A DNA stretch of 64,000 nt from Pseudomonas sp. MM223 (GTDB lineage Bacteria; Pseudomonadota; Gammaproteobacteria; Pseudomonadales; Pseudomonadaceae). Of this stretch, positions 48,549 to 60,313 are shown piece after piece (position 1 is the first letter of the stretch; each line of letters starts with the position of its first letter). Where the stretch lies: the NCBI GenBank assembly GCA_947090765.1, contig OX352322.1, forward strand, positions 577,501 to 641,500. The letters are read 5' to 3'. The position numbers were made by a program, and so were the translations under genes. Under the pieces are notes generated by a model, which was not told the origin of the DNA, did no database searches, and saw nothing but the letters and a program-made list of their open reading frames with translations.

Positions 48549-49201
48549 ACGACAACAAACCCATCCTGCGCTACAACGCCAACGAGCGGACCAACCACTG
48601 GGTCGTCGCCATCCTGTTCTTCATGGCCGGGCTTTCCGGGCTGGCGCTGTTTCACCCGGCCCTGTTCTGGCTCAGCCACCTGTTTGGCGGCGGGCCGTGG
48701 ACACGCATCCTGCACCCGTTCATGGGCGTGGCGATGTTCGTGTTTTTCCTCGGCCTGGTGTTCCGCTTCTGGCGTGCCAACTTCATCACTGCCAACGACC
48801 GCCTGTGGCTGCGCCGCATTGACCGGGTGATGGTCAACCGTGAAGACGGCGTGCCGCCCATCGGCAAGTACAACGCCGGGCAGAAGCTGCTGTTCTGGAC
48901 GCTATTGCTGTGCATGTTGGTGTTGTTGCTCAGTGGCGTGGTGATCTGGCGGGCCTATTTCAGTCATTTCTTCGACATAGGCTCGATTCGCCTGGCAACG
49001 CTTGCCCACGCATTGGCGGGCTTTGTGCTGATCCTCAGCATCATCGTGCACATCTACGCCGGTATCTGGATCAAGGGTTCGATTGGCGCCATGCTGCATG
49101 GCTGGGTCAGCCGAGCCTGGGCGCGCAAGCACCATGCGTTGTGGTACCGCGAAGTGACCGGCGACAAGACGCCGGGCAATCACGGACGAAAAGAAGGATG
49201 A
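48545..49201 (+). CDS. fdnI: Formate dehydrogenase cytochrome b556 subunit
   Basis: Membrane subunit of 218 residues with four hydrophobic segments that carries two b haems and passes electrons to quinone. His residues expected as haem ligands lie in the N-terminal [14 protein letters not shown], the [13 protein letters not shown] segment and the later [23 protein letters not shown] segment. Starts in an ATGA overlap with fdnH; ends four bases before fdhE. Confidence 0.95.
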   Translation: MNDNKPILRYNANERTNHWVVAILFFMAGLSGLALFHPALFWLSHLFGGGPWTRILHPFMGVAMFVFFLGLVFRFWRANFITANDRLWLRRIDRVMVNREDGVPPIGKYNAGQKLLFWTLLLCMLVLLLSGVVIWRAYFSHFFDIGSIRLATLAHALAGFVLILSIIVHIYAGIWIKGSIGAMLHGWVSRAWARKHHALWYREVTGDKTPGNHGRKEG

Positions 49202-49205
49202 GCGC

Positions 49206-50126
49206 TTGAGCACGATACTTGAACCCGGGCAGATCGAAGCGTCGGCGGTGATGCCGCCGTTTCTGCACCTGCCGCCCAAGGACCTGTTCACCCTGCGTGC
49301 CGAGCGCCTGGAGCAGCTGGCCGAAGGCAACGCCCTGGGCGATTACTTGCGGTTTATCGCGTGGCTGTGCCGCTTTCAGCAGCAGCTTGTGGATAACCCG
49401 CTTGGCGGTTTGCCGGTCGCCGAAGAGCGTCAGCGCCTGTGTATAAGTCATGGTTTGCCGCCCCTTGCGGCCGATAGCCTGGTGCGCGAAGGGCCGTGGC
49501 TGGCCTGGATGCAGGCATTGATCGATCATTTAGATGAAGAGGCCAGCGGCCCGCTCGCTGCGGCGTTGCATGCCCTGCGCGCAAGTGATGACAGCCAGCG
49601 AAAGGCGTGGGGTATTGCATTGCTTGCAGGGCAGTTCGACGCCGTGCCTGCGGCGTTGGTACCGTTTCTTGGTGCCGCACTGCAAGCTGCCTGGTTCAGC
49701 TGGTTGCTGGCGTTGCCGTCACCCGAACTCAAGCCTTCCGGCAGCCTGGCCCAGTGCCCGGCTTGCGGTTCGCCGGCAATGGCCGGCGTGGTGCGCAACC
49801 GCGGCAAGCACAATGGTTTGCGTTATCTGGCCTGTTCGCTGTGTGCCTGTGAATGGCATGTGGTGCGGGTTAAATGTGTGTACTGCGAGTCGAGCAAGGA
49901 CTTGCGCTACACAAGCCTTGAGGATGACCGCCATGCACCGGGCAAGGCGCCGCTGCGTGCGGAGTGCTGCCCCGGGTGCAATACGTACCTGAAGCAGAAT
50001 TACTTGGAAAACGACGCTGCGGCCGAGTCGCTTGCCGACGACCTGGCCAGTTTGGCGCTGGATATACGCCTGGACGAGGAGGGCTTCCATCGCCTGGCAC
50101 CGAACCTGATGCTGGCGCCCGGGTAG
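49206..50126 (+). CDS. fdhE: Formate dehydrogenase accessory protein FdhE
   Basis: Protein of 306 residues (E. coli FdhE has 309) required to mature Tat-exported formate dehydrogenases; it binds the catalytic subunit. Four CxxC pairs lie from residue 184 on: CPAC, CSLC, CVYC and CPGC, forming rubredoxin-like iron sites. The start is TTG at 49206 with AAGGATG upstream, since the ATG at 49198 reaches a stop after three codons. It follows fdnI by four bases. Confidence 0.93.
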   Translation: MSTILEPGQIEASAVMPPFLHLPPKDLFTLRAERLEQLAEGNALGDYLRFIAWLCRFQQQLVDNPLGGLPVAEERQRLCISHGLPPLAADSLVREGPWLAWMQALIDHLDEEASGPLAAALHALRASDDSQRKAWGIALLAGQFDAVPAALVPFLGAALQAAWFSWLLALPSPELKPSGSLAQCPACGSPAMAGVVRNRGKHNGLRYLACSLCACEWHVVRVKCVYCESSKDLRYTSLEDDRHAPGKAPLRAECCPGCNTYLKQNYLENDAAAESLADDLASLALDIRLDEEGFHRLAPNLMLAPG

Positions 50127-50157
50127 TGGGTGAGTGTCTACACTGAAACACCGAGTC

Positions 50158-50251
50158 GCCCTTTTCGCGGGCACGCCCGCTCCCACAAGTACAGCACCCA
50201 CTTAAAAGCCGGTGCAGTACCTGTGGGAGCGGGCATGCCCGCGAAGAGGCC
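50158..50251. repeat. REP pair between fdhE and selA
   Basis: GCCCTTTTCGCGGGCACGCC through TCCCACAA (50158-50188) is repeated inverted as CTGTGGGAGCGGGCATGCCC through GAGGCC (50221-50251). This is the typical P. putida REP doublet. It separates the formate dehydrogenase genes from selA and could reduce readthrough. Confidence 0.88.
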
Positions 50252-50280
50252 AGTACAGACAACGGACCAGTCCAAGGTAG

Positions 50281-53633
<3,353 letters not shown>

Positions 53634-53639
53634 GTTCAA

Positions 53640-53735
53640 GGAAGGCAATCGCGCCCGGTGGCGCGGCCGGGCTTCAAACCCGGTTGGGGACGGCAGCCGT
53701 TCCCGGGCAGGTTCGACTCCCGCTGCCTTCCGCCA
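53640..53735 (+). tRNA. selC: tRNA-Sec (TCA)
   Basis: 96 bases with an 8-bp acceptor stem (GGAAGGCA/TGCCTTCC), anticodon loop CTTCAAA (TCA), a very long variable arm (53690s-53710s), GGTTCGACTCC T-loop and encoded GCCA end. The size and sequence match the E. coli selC type. It completes the local selA-selB-selC set. Confidence 0.97.
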
Positions 53736-53749
53736 TCTTCTTTAGCCTG

Positions 53750-53835
53750 CCAGGGCCCTATCGCCGGCAAGCCAGCTCCCACAAGGACTCCACAGTGCTC
53801 AGGGCCAGAGGTGCACCTGTGGGATGAGGCCAGAA
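53750..53835. repeat. Degenerate REP pair after tRNA-Sec
   Basis: CCCTATCGCCGGCAAGCC followed by AGCTCCCACAAGG and an inverted CACCTGTGGGATGAGGCC resemble a decayed REP doublet with mismatched arms. It lies between converging genes selC and ansA. Confidence 0.6.
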
Positions 53836-53845
53836 CAGGTAATGT

Positions 53846-54844
53846 TCAGGCCCGTTCGCCGCACAGATCCAGAGCAAACCACTGCTCTGCTGCATCCACA
53901 TCCAAACCTGCTCCCAGCAGCGCAACCATCTTGCCCAGCGCTGCCTCACGGGTCATGCCGCCACCACTGATCAATCCGGCCCCACGCAAGCGGTTGCCCG
54001 CCGCATAGGTATCGAACACCACCGAACCCTCAGGGCACTGGCTGATAGCCGCCAGCATCACACCGCGCTGGCGCGCCGCGCTCAGCACATTCAGCAACGC
54101 CTGGTCGTCCGACGGCCCGGTGCCGCTGCCATAGCATTCCAGCAGCAACCCTTGCACACCGCTGTCGATCAGCGCTTGCAAATGTCCGGCCTGAAGCCCC
54201 GGGAACACCGGCACTATTGCCAGGTTGACCGGTTGGCGCAGTTGCTTGTAACCAAGCTCGGCAGGGACCGTAACGGCCTGCTCACCGTCACGATGACGCG
54301 GCAGCGCGGCAAAGGCGTCAAACGCCTCGCTGCGCAGCTTCGACGCCCGGCAGCCATGCAGCAACTGGCCGTGGAAGTACAGCTGCACGCCATCCGCCAG
54401 GCCGTGTTCGAACTGGCGCAGTGCACCGCACAGGTTTGCCCAGGCGTCGCTGTCTGCGGCGCCTGCCGGCAGCATCGAGCCGGTCAGCAGCACTGGCACC
54501 GGCAGGCCCAGCAGCAGGAACGACAGCGCCGCAGCGCTGTAGGCCATGCTGTCGGTGCCATGCAGCACCAGCACACCATCATGGCCTGCCACATCCACTG
54601 CTTCGACGATGGCATCGCGCATTGCCAGCCAGTTGTGTTGCTGCATGTTGGCGCTGTCGAGCAGCGGGTTCAGTTCCTGCAGGGCCCATTGCAGCTGGGG
54701 CGCATCGGTCATCTGGGCGAAGTGTTCACGCATCCGCGCTTCAAAGCCACCGGCCGGCGCCAGGCCTTCCGGGGTTTCGAGCATGCCGATGGTGCCACCG
54801 GTATAGAGAACGAGAAGATTCTTTACTGCACGCATGGAAAACAT
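53846..54844 (-). CDS. ansA: L-asparaginase, type I-like (cytoplasmic)
   Basis: Protein of 332 residues that hydrolyses asparagine to aspartate and ammonia. The catalytic threonines are in LYTGGTIGM (Thr15 in this start) and VLHGTDSMAYSAAAL. No signal peptide is seen, favouring the cytoplasmic type. A second ATG three codons in (MRAVKNLL) is an equally good start; neither has a strong ribosome site. It lies downstream of the alanine/glycine symporter on the same strand, with a terminator between them. Confidence 0.88.
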   Translation of the reverse strand: MFSMRAVKNLLVLYTGGTIGMLETPEGLAPAGGFEARMREHFAQMTDAPQLQWALQELNPLLDSANMQQHNWLAMRDAIVEAVDVAGHDGVLVLHGTDSMAYSAAALSFLLLGLPVPVLLTGSMLPAGAADSDAWANLCGALRQFEHGLADGVQLYFHGQLLHGCRASKLRSEAFDAFAALPRHRDGEQAVTVPAELGYKQLRQPVNLAIVPVFPGLQAGHLQALIDSGVQGLLLECYGSGTGPSDDQALLNVLSAARQRGVMLAAISQCPEGSVVFDTYAAGNRLRGAGLISGGGMTREAALGKMVALLGAGLDVDAAEQWFALDLCGERA

Positions 54845-54861
54845 CCGTAGCGGTGAGCGGA

Positions 54862-54893
54862 GAAAGAAAAGCCGCCCGCGGAAGGGGCGGCTT
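54862..54893 (-). terminator. Terminator after the symporter gene (minus strand)
   Basis: Read on the minus strand, AAGCCGCCCC and GGGCGGCTT form the stem, followed by TTCTTT. It separates the symporter from ansA. Confidence 0.82.
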
Positions 54894-54907
54894 GGCAGGG
54901 GAGGATA

Positions 54908-56350
54908 TCAGCGCTGCGGCTGAGCCTGGGCGGCAGCTTTGTCAGCGGCTGTTTCCACCTGCGGATTGGCAGGCCAGGCATTGCGGTCCAGGTCCAGGTC
55001 AGCGAACTTGGTCGAGTCGAACACAGGCTGGCCGATACCGGCCTTGCGCTGGTCGTCGTAGTCGCGCATCACGCGCAGGCCGACCTTGAACAGCAGCGCC
55101 AGGGCCACCAGGTTGACGAAGGCCAGGCAGGTCATGGTGATGTCGGCGAAGGCGAACACGGTCGACAGGTCTTGCATCGAGCCCCACACCACCAGTGCCA
55201 GCACCAGACCACGGAATACCATCAGTACCACGCGGTTGCGGCTGAGGAACTGCAGGCTGTTTTCGCCCAGGTAGTAGTTGTAGAGGATGCAGGTGAACAC
55301 GAACAGCGACAGCGCCACGCTGACGAACACACGGCCCCAGTCACCCACCACGGCGGCCAGCGAGTTCTGGGTCAGGACAATGCCGTCACCTTCGAAGCCC
55401 GGGGTGTAGAAGCCCGACAGCAGGATCAGCAGCGCGGTGCAGGTGCAGATCACGAAGGTATCGAGGAACACACTGAAGGCCTGGACCACGCCTTGGGCGC
55501 CCGGGTGCTTCACGGCAGCCACGGCGGCGACGTTCGGCGCACTGCCCAGGCCCGCTTCGTTGGCAAACACACCACGCTTCACGCCCATGACGATGGCGCT
55601 GCCCAGCAGGCCGCCGAACGCTGGGTCGAGGCCGAAGGCGCTTTTGAAGATGGTTTCCAGCATGGCTGGCACGTGTTCGATCTGGGTGCCGATCACGTAC
55701 AGGGTCACGCCGATGTAGGCCAGGGTCTTGATCGGTACCAGCAGGTCCGACACTGCAGCGATGCGCTTGATGCCGCCGATGAAGGTGATGGCCAGCAGCA
55801 CCGCCAGTACGATACCGGTGTGGCTTGGGGCAAAGTCAAAGGCGTTTTGCAGCGAGTGGGTCACGGTGTACGACTGCAGGCCAATAAAGGCGAAGCCGTA
55901 GGTGACCAGCAGCAGGACCGAGAACACGATGGCCATGCTTTTCAGCTTCAGGCCGTGCTGGATGTAGTAGGCCGGGCCGCCACGGTACAGGCCGTCGCCA
56001 TCGGCGCGCTTGTAGACCTGGGCCAGGGTGCATTCGAAGAAGCTGCTGGACATGCCCACCAGTGCGGTGACCCACATCCAGAACACGGCGCCCGGGCCAC
56101 CCAGGGTTACGGCGATACCGACACCGGCAATGTTACCGGCGCCAACACGGCCGGCCAGGCTCAGCATCAGGGCCTGGAAGGAGCTCAGCTGGCCTGCCTG
56201 GCCACGCAGCGATTCCTTGAACACGGTAAACATGTGGCCGAAATGGCGGAACTGAACGAAACGCGAACGGATAGTGAAGTAGCTACCCAGCCCTACGATC
56301 AGCACGATGAGGAGTTTCCCCGAAAGGAAATCGTTGAGTACTTCGAGCAT
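54908..56350 (-). CDS. Alanine/glycine:cation symporter (AGCS family)
   Basis: Protein of 480 residues with about ten to eleven membrane segments. The AGCS signature GRVGAGNIAGVGIAVTLGGPGAVFWMW (about 67-93) is clear, along with KRGVFANEAGLGSAPNVAA. Members import alanine or glycine with sodium or protons; the substrate here is inferred from the family. Divergent from the HTH regulator at 56529, which may control it. Confidence 0.92.
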   Translation of the reverse strand: MLEVLNDFLSGKLLIVLIVGLGSYFTIRSRFVQFRHFGHMFTVFKESLRGQAGQLSSFQALMLSLAGRVGAGNIAGVGIAVTLGGPGAVFWMWVTALVGMSSSFFECTLAQVYKRADGDGLYRGGPAYYIQHGLKLKSMAIVFSVLLLVTYGFAFIGLQSYTVTHSLQNAFDFAPSHTGIVLAVLLAITFIGGIKRIAAVSDLLVPIKTLAYIGVTLYVIGTQIEHVPAMLETIFKSAFGLDPAFGGLLGSAIVMGVKRGVFANEAGLGSAPNVAAVAAVKHPGAQGVVQAFSVFLDTFVICTCTALLILLSGFYTPGFEGDGIVLTQNSLAAVVGDWGRVFVSVALSLFVFTCILYNYYLGENSLQFLSRNRVVLMVFRGLVLALVVWGSMQDLSTVFAFADITMTCLAFVNLVALALLFKVGLRVMRDYDDQRKAGIGQPVFDSTKFADLDLDRNAWPANPQVETAADKAAAQAQPQR

Positions 56351-56470
56351 TGGAAAATGACCTCGATTCTTATTCTTCGTGTGGAATGACCAGCGGACGG
56401 CAGGCGCACCGCTATTCGTTGGGGCGAATGGTTGGCCATGACAAGAGTCGTTACAATTTCGCGGGTTGCT

Positions 56471-56498
56471 CTGACTTGATGCGACTTGATGCTACAAT
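56471..56498 (+). promoter_or_regulatory. Promoter and tandem 10-base repeat upstream of the HTH gene
   Basis: Two perfect adjacent copies of GACTTGATGC (56473-56482 and 56483-56492) overlap a promoter-like CTGACT (56471) - 16 - TACAAT (56493-56498). The 10-base period equals one helix turn, as expected of an operator for a dimeric regulator. Confidence 0.55.
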
Positions 56499-56528
56499 TG
56501 CGTCATTCGCGTCACCTGGATTCCGCAC

Positions 56529-57338
56529 ATGAGCGATCATTTCGCCACCAACCTGAAATTGGCCTGCAGCCACTACCGCTCTATTTCCGAAGTTTGCCGG
56601 CAGCTCTCGATCAACCGCGCACAGTTCAACAAGTACCTCAGCGGGCAAAGCCGTCCGACGGCGTTCAACCTCAAGCGTATTGGCGATTTCTTCGGGGTTG
56701 AGGATTACGAACTGAACCTGCCGGCCGAGCAGTTCGCCCGTCTGATTGGCGCACGGGTTTCGACCTTGGCCGAACAGCCCAGCGACCCGATCAGCGAACT
56801 GTTCCGCCCGTTGCACGACCATGCTGGCAACCTGTCGCGCTATTGCGGTTACTACTTCGAATATTCCAACTGCATGTCGGTGCCGGGCACGATCCTGGTG
56901 TCGCTGGTGCACCTGTGGGAAGAGCGGGGCCGCTTCCTGTTCGAGCGCCAGGAGCGTCAGGAACGCTCCAGTGCCACCGACCAGCATGCAGAGGTGCGTT
57001 GCCGCTACCTGGGCGCAGCGTTCCAGTTGCAAGACCGGGTGTTCCTCATCGACTACGAGTCGCTCACCTTCAACGAAATGAGCCAGACCATTCTCATCCC
57101 CAGCTTCAAAAGCCGCATCACCCGCCTGAACGGCCTCAAGGCCGGGGTTTCCAGCGGCGATCGGCGCAACCCGGCCTGCACCCGGGTGGTGTGGGAGTAC
57201 CTGGGCGAGGAGATCAATCGCATCAATGCTTATCGGCAGGTAAAACTGTACCGGCCAGATGATCCGCGTATCGATGATGATGTGCGTGAGCGTTTGAGTG
57301 TGGGGCCGTTGCGCAACAGCCTGTTCGAGATCGAGTAA
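56529..57338 (+). CDS. XRE-type helix-turn-helix regulator with C-terminal sensor-like domain
   Basis: Protein of 269 residues. The N-terminal helix-turn-helix (about 19-56, ISEVCRQLSINRAQFNKYLSGQSRP) resembles the Cro/CI family. The remaining 200 residues have no recognised fold; aromatic and Cys residues (LSRYCGYYFEYSNCMSVPG) are spread through them. It stands divergent from the symporter (179-base gap) and convergent with the hydrolase, so control of amino-acid uptake or of itself is plausible but unproven. Confidence 0.75.
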   Translation: MSDHFATNLKLACSHYRSISEVCRQLSINRAQFNKYLSGQSRPTAFNLKRIGDFFGVEDYELNLPAEQFARLIGARVSTLAEQPSDPISELFRPLHDHAGNLSRYCGYYFEYSNCMSVPGTILVSLVHLWEERGRFLFERQERQERSSATDQHAEVRCRYLGAAFQLQDRVFLIDYESLTFNEMSQTILIPSFKSRITRLNGLKAGVSSGDRRNPACTRVVWEYLGEEINRINAYRQVKLYRPDDPRIDDDVRERLSVGPLRNSLFEIE

Positions 57339-57349
57339 TGCGCAACATG

Positions 57350-58195
57350 TCAGGCGTCGTTGAGGATAAATGCCTCCACGGCATTCGCAACCTGATCAGC
57401 AATCGCTGGCGTACTGCGTAAGTGGGAGGCGATGCCATGGTCGCAGTCGGTAAGAAACAGGCATTGCAAACGTGCCGCTGGAACTGACCGCATCAGGGCC
57501 TGGGTAACTTCTTCAGGAATCGGGCTGTAACGCTCGGCGCCGGCCAGCCACAGGTTACCTGCACTGGTCCCCGGGCCTTTGCCGAATCGTTGTGAGTTGA
57601 GCCCGTCATACTCGCCAATCACCATCAGCACTCTGCCTTGGAACTGCTTGAGAAAGGCGTAGCTGTCGCTGTCCAGGAAGCCGTAGGGCTTGCTGATGGC
57701 TGCGGTGAATGCCTGGCCAAACGGCGCCCGGTGGGCGTCATCTGGATAAACTGCCGGGCAGATCAACACAATGCTGTCCACTTGCGGCAACCGTGCTGCA
57801 AGTTTCAGCGTGATAGCCGCGCCCAGGCTGTGGCCGATCAGTGTTCGGCATCGAGGTGCGATATGCGTATGAAACTGCTGTGCCTCTTCGAGGTTGGTAG
57901 CCAGTGACGGTGCCGCTGCGCCTGGCTCGCTGGCGAGGCTATGACCAGAAAGATTACCGGTGAGCGACCCGATGCCAGCGGCTTGCAAGCGATAAAGCAG
58001 TGGGTTGAGCCGGGTAAAGTCCGAGCGCGCGCCACCCAGAACGAATGCCGGCGCTGCGCGCTCGGTATCAGGTACCAGCAACCGGGCCTGTTGCTGGTAG
58101 CTTCCGAATTGTTCGTCGATGAACAGCTCCTTGCCCGGGGCCGGCTCGTCGAATTGCCATTTCAGACGCTGAGAAGATCTCGTTTGCAAGTGCAT
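57350..58195 (-). CDS. Alpha/beta hydrolase
   Basis: Protein of 281 residues. The nucleophile elbow GHSLG gives Ser123; Asp197 (GEYDGLN) and His253 (TDCDHGIAS) fit the other triad positions. No signal peptide. The start at 58195 has GAGGGCG upstream; the frame is open much further but that part overlaps the exporter gene. It starts 8 bases after the TSUP gene ends, so the two are co-transcribed. The substrate is unknown. Its G+C is close to the chromosome average (37 of 60 in one sampled line), unlike its two partners. Confidence 0.8.
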   Translation of the reverse strand: MHLQTRSSQRLKWQFDEPAPGKELFIDEQFGSYQQQARLLVPDTERAAPAFVLGGARSDFTRLNPLLYRLQAAGIGSLTGNLSGHSLASEPGAAAPSLATNLEEAQQFHTHIAPRCRTLIGHSLGAAITLKLAARLPQVDSIVLICPAVYPDDAHRAPFGQAFTAAISKPYGFLDSDSYAFLKQFQGRVLMVIGEYDGLNSQRFGKGPGTSAGNLWLAGAERYSPIPEEVTQALMRSVPAARLQCLFLTDCDHGIASHLRSTPAIADQVANAVEAFILNDA

Positions 58196-58203
58196 GGCGC
58201 CCT

Positions 58204-58995
58204 CTAGAGAAACTGATCGAGCCATTCGCCGAGTGGGTTGCCCGTGTCGAGCAGTAGTTTGAATGCCATGATGATGCAGACACTGACCAGTAGCGGTTTT
58301 ATGAGGCGAGAGCCGAAACGAACTGCGCAGCGTGCACCTAATTGTGCGCCCAGAAAGGCGGAAATCGCCATTGCCAGCGCCAGCGGCCAGATGATTGCTC
58401 CGCTGAGTAAAAAGACTGACAACGCGCCCAGGTTGCAGGCTGCGTTCAAAAGCTTGCTGGTGCACACGGCTTTTATCAGCTGTTGGCCGAGTAGAACTAC
58501 GCAGGCCAGCATGAAGAACGAGCCGACGCCAGGGCCGAAGATACCATCATAAAACCCAATGATCGGCGCCACCGCTATGCAGAACAGGCTAGTCGATAAC
58601 TTTGCCTTGCGCGCTTGCTCATTCGGCTTTGGACTAAAGGCAAAGTAAACTGCTATCAGGATCAGCACGGGGGGGACGCATGCCTGCAAAACGCTTTTGG
58701 GCACGTAGGTGATAGACAAGGCCCCCAGGGCCCCTCCAATAAACGACATGACCGCCATTGGGCTGCCTCGCCTCCAGTCGATCATGCCTTTTCGGGCGAA
58801 AGCGCATGTAGCCGAAACGGTAGCCGAAGCGGCTTGGAATTTATTGGTGGCGATTGCTGCCACCGGCTCTATACCAGCAATAAATAGTACTGGGAGCGTG
58901 ATCAAGCCTCCGCCGCCGGCGATCGCATCGAAAAAGCCGGCCATGAGTGCAACGAGAGCGAGTATCAGAACAAGCGTCAAATCAAATTCGATCAT
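58204..58995 (-). CDS. TSUP family (TauE/SafE) membrane exporter
   Basis: Protein of 263 residues with about eight membrane segments arranged in two halves. The family motifs MAGFFDAIAGGGGLITLPVL and FYDGIFGPGVGSFFMLA are characteristic. Family members export sulfite, sulfoacetate or other organic anions. It lies between the oxygenase (16 bases upstream) and the hydrolase (8 bases downstream) on the minus strand. One sampled line has 30 of 60 G+C, below the flanks. Confidence 0.88.
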   Translation of the reverse strand: MIEFDLTLVLILALVALMAGFFDAIAGGGGLITLPVLFIAGIEPVAAIATNKFQAASATVSATCAFARKGMIDWRRGSPMAVMSFIGGALGALSITYVPKSVLQACVPPVLILIAVYFAFSPKPNEQARKAKLSTSLFCIAVAPIIGFYDGIFGPGVGSFFMLACVVLLGQQLIKAVCTSKLLNAACNLGALSVFLLSGAIIWPLALAMAISAFLGAQLGARCAVRFGSRLIKPLLVSVCIIMAFKLLLDTGNPLGEWLDQFL

Positions 58996-59010
58996 CGTTT
59001 TTCTCAGTTT

Positions 59011-60051
59011 TTAACCACGAACCAGAAGCGGGTCTTCAACGAGAACCAGCGGTTTCGCCAAGTGGGAGTATCCGAATTGACGGATGAGCAGGCGCCGGTT
59101 GTCCTGTACCCTGTCGCGACCGTGCAAGGCTCGGCTGTTGTTGATCAACAATGCGCTATCGGGCTGGAGGACGAACGCCAGCGGTTGTGCGGTGTCGAGC
59201 TTTTTTTGAAAGTTAATAAAAGCTCGCGTGGCAGCGCTGCAAGCACGATCACTCAGGCGGAAGCGATAGCTGTTGTAACGAATAGAGAAACCACCATTGG
59301 GTTCGAACTGAAGTATTGAAACCTCTTTACCCGCATTGCCCTTGCCTTTAGCGAAACAGTCACTGCGCGTGAAGTCGAAAGATCTTGAAGTCAACGCAAG
59401 TGTATCCAGGCTGCTCAAGCATTCGATGATTTCCCGGAGCGGGAAGACATACGTAGGCTCATTGGCAGGATTCCATCGGGCGGTGAGGATAAGCGCGGAG
59501 GGGGCCGGGGAGTGACCGTTGCTGGAAATGGTTGAGCAGTTGTACGGGGCTTCAGTGTGCGGCCCCAAGTACAAACCGGCATGTGAGCTAGTTTCAACGG
59601 TCAGGCCGGGGGCTTCATTGGGGCGCGGGACACTGCCCCCTCCTTTGAAGTTACCAACCAGGCGGATCTGTTTGCCCTCATTGTCGATATCAAAAGCGAA
59701 ACTGCGATGCCCCGCGAGTTTCAGAAGCAGTTGATTGCGTGAAGCGAGGTATAGGCAGCGAGGACTTTGCGCCAAGTCGTTGATATCGGGTAGATGTTCA
59801 GGTATTGGCTCGTGAGGACAACGCATTTGCCTGTACATCAAGGTTGACACGTCCCCTGCGTTGAAGCGCTGTAGCAGCGAAGTTTGTTCTTCACTCAAGG
59901 TACTCTCGAATTGATCGGCGAAAGCGCGAGCTTGAAATGCTGCTCCCTTGGCTTCCGGCCCGCCCAAATCCGCAATATTTTGGCTTGCAAGGGCTATGGC
60001 CTGACTTTGTTCAGGGCAAAAATCCAGGTATGCGGCTTCCGAATGAGGCAT
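59011..60051 (-). CDS. Clavaminate-synthase/TauD-like Fe(II)/2-oxoglutarate oxygenase
   Basis: Protein of 346 residues. The iron-binding facial triad fits His165-x-Glu167 (LGPHTEAPY) and His310 (LINNSRALHGRDR), with a 2-oxoglutarate-binding Arg ten to fourteen residues later (Arg320 or Arg324). HxE instead of the TauD HxD is the pattern of clavaminate synthase, asparagine oxygenase AsnO and VioC. Those enzymes hydroxylate free amino acids or beta-lactam precursors. It is the first gene of a three-gene minus-strand set. Sampled lines have 30 and 26 of 60 G+C, against 36 in the epimerase gene, which suggests acquisition. Substrate unknown. Confidence 0.75.
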   Translation of the reverse strand: MPHSEAAYLDFCPEQSQAIALASQNIADLGGPEAKGAAFQARAFADQFESTLSEEQTSLLQRFNAGDVSTLMYRQMRCPHEPIPEHLPDINDLAQSPRCLYLASRNQLLLKLAGHRSFAFDIDNEGKQIRLVGNFKGGGSVPRPNEAPGLTVETSSHAGLYLGPHTEAPYNCSTISSNGHSPAPSALILTARWNPANEPTYVFPLREIIECLSSLDTLALTSRSFDFTRSDCFAKGKGNAGKEVSILQFEPNGGFSIRYNSYRFRLSDRACSAATRAFINFQKKLDTAQPLAFVLQPDSALLINNSRALHGRDRVQDNRRLLIRQFGYSHLAKPLVLVEDPLLVRG

Positions 60052-60313
60052 TGAACGATCCTTGTATTCGTTTTTGTGAGGCGCCAGGCTGACAAGCGGG
60101 TGATTCGACTATTCAATGCCGTTATGCCGTTGCGTGGTAGTCAGCTCTTTCCTAGTGCGTCGTAGGAGATTTCTCCGTGCCTTTTTCCTCAGCGTTGGAA
60201 CGTCGGAACTACTACCGCTTGCGGCATTGACTTACCCCCACGTTGGACTTCCCTGCCCGGAAACCGCAAAATGGCCCCTTTCCTTCATCAACCTCTCCGG
60301 ATCTGCTGACTCT

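Noticed and set aside
60116..60313. N-terminal extension of the RmlD-like protein
   Set aside because: The extension is not similar to the family, and ATG 60314 begins the Rossmann fold directly.
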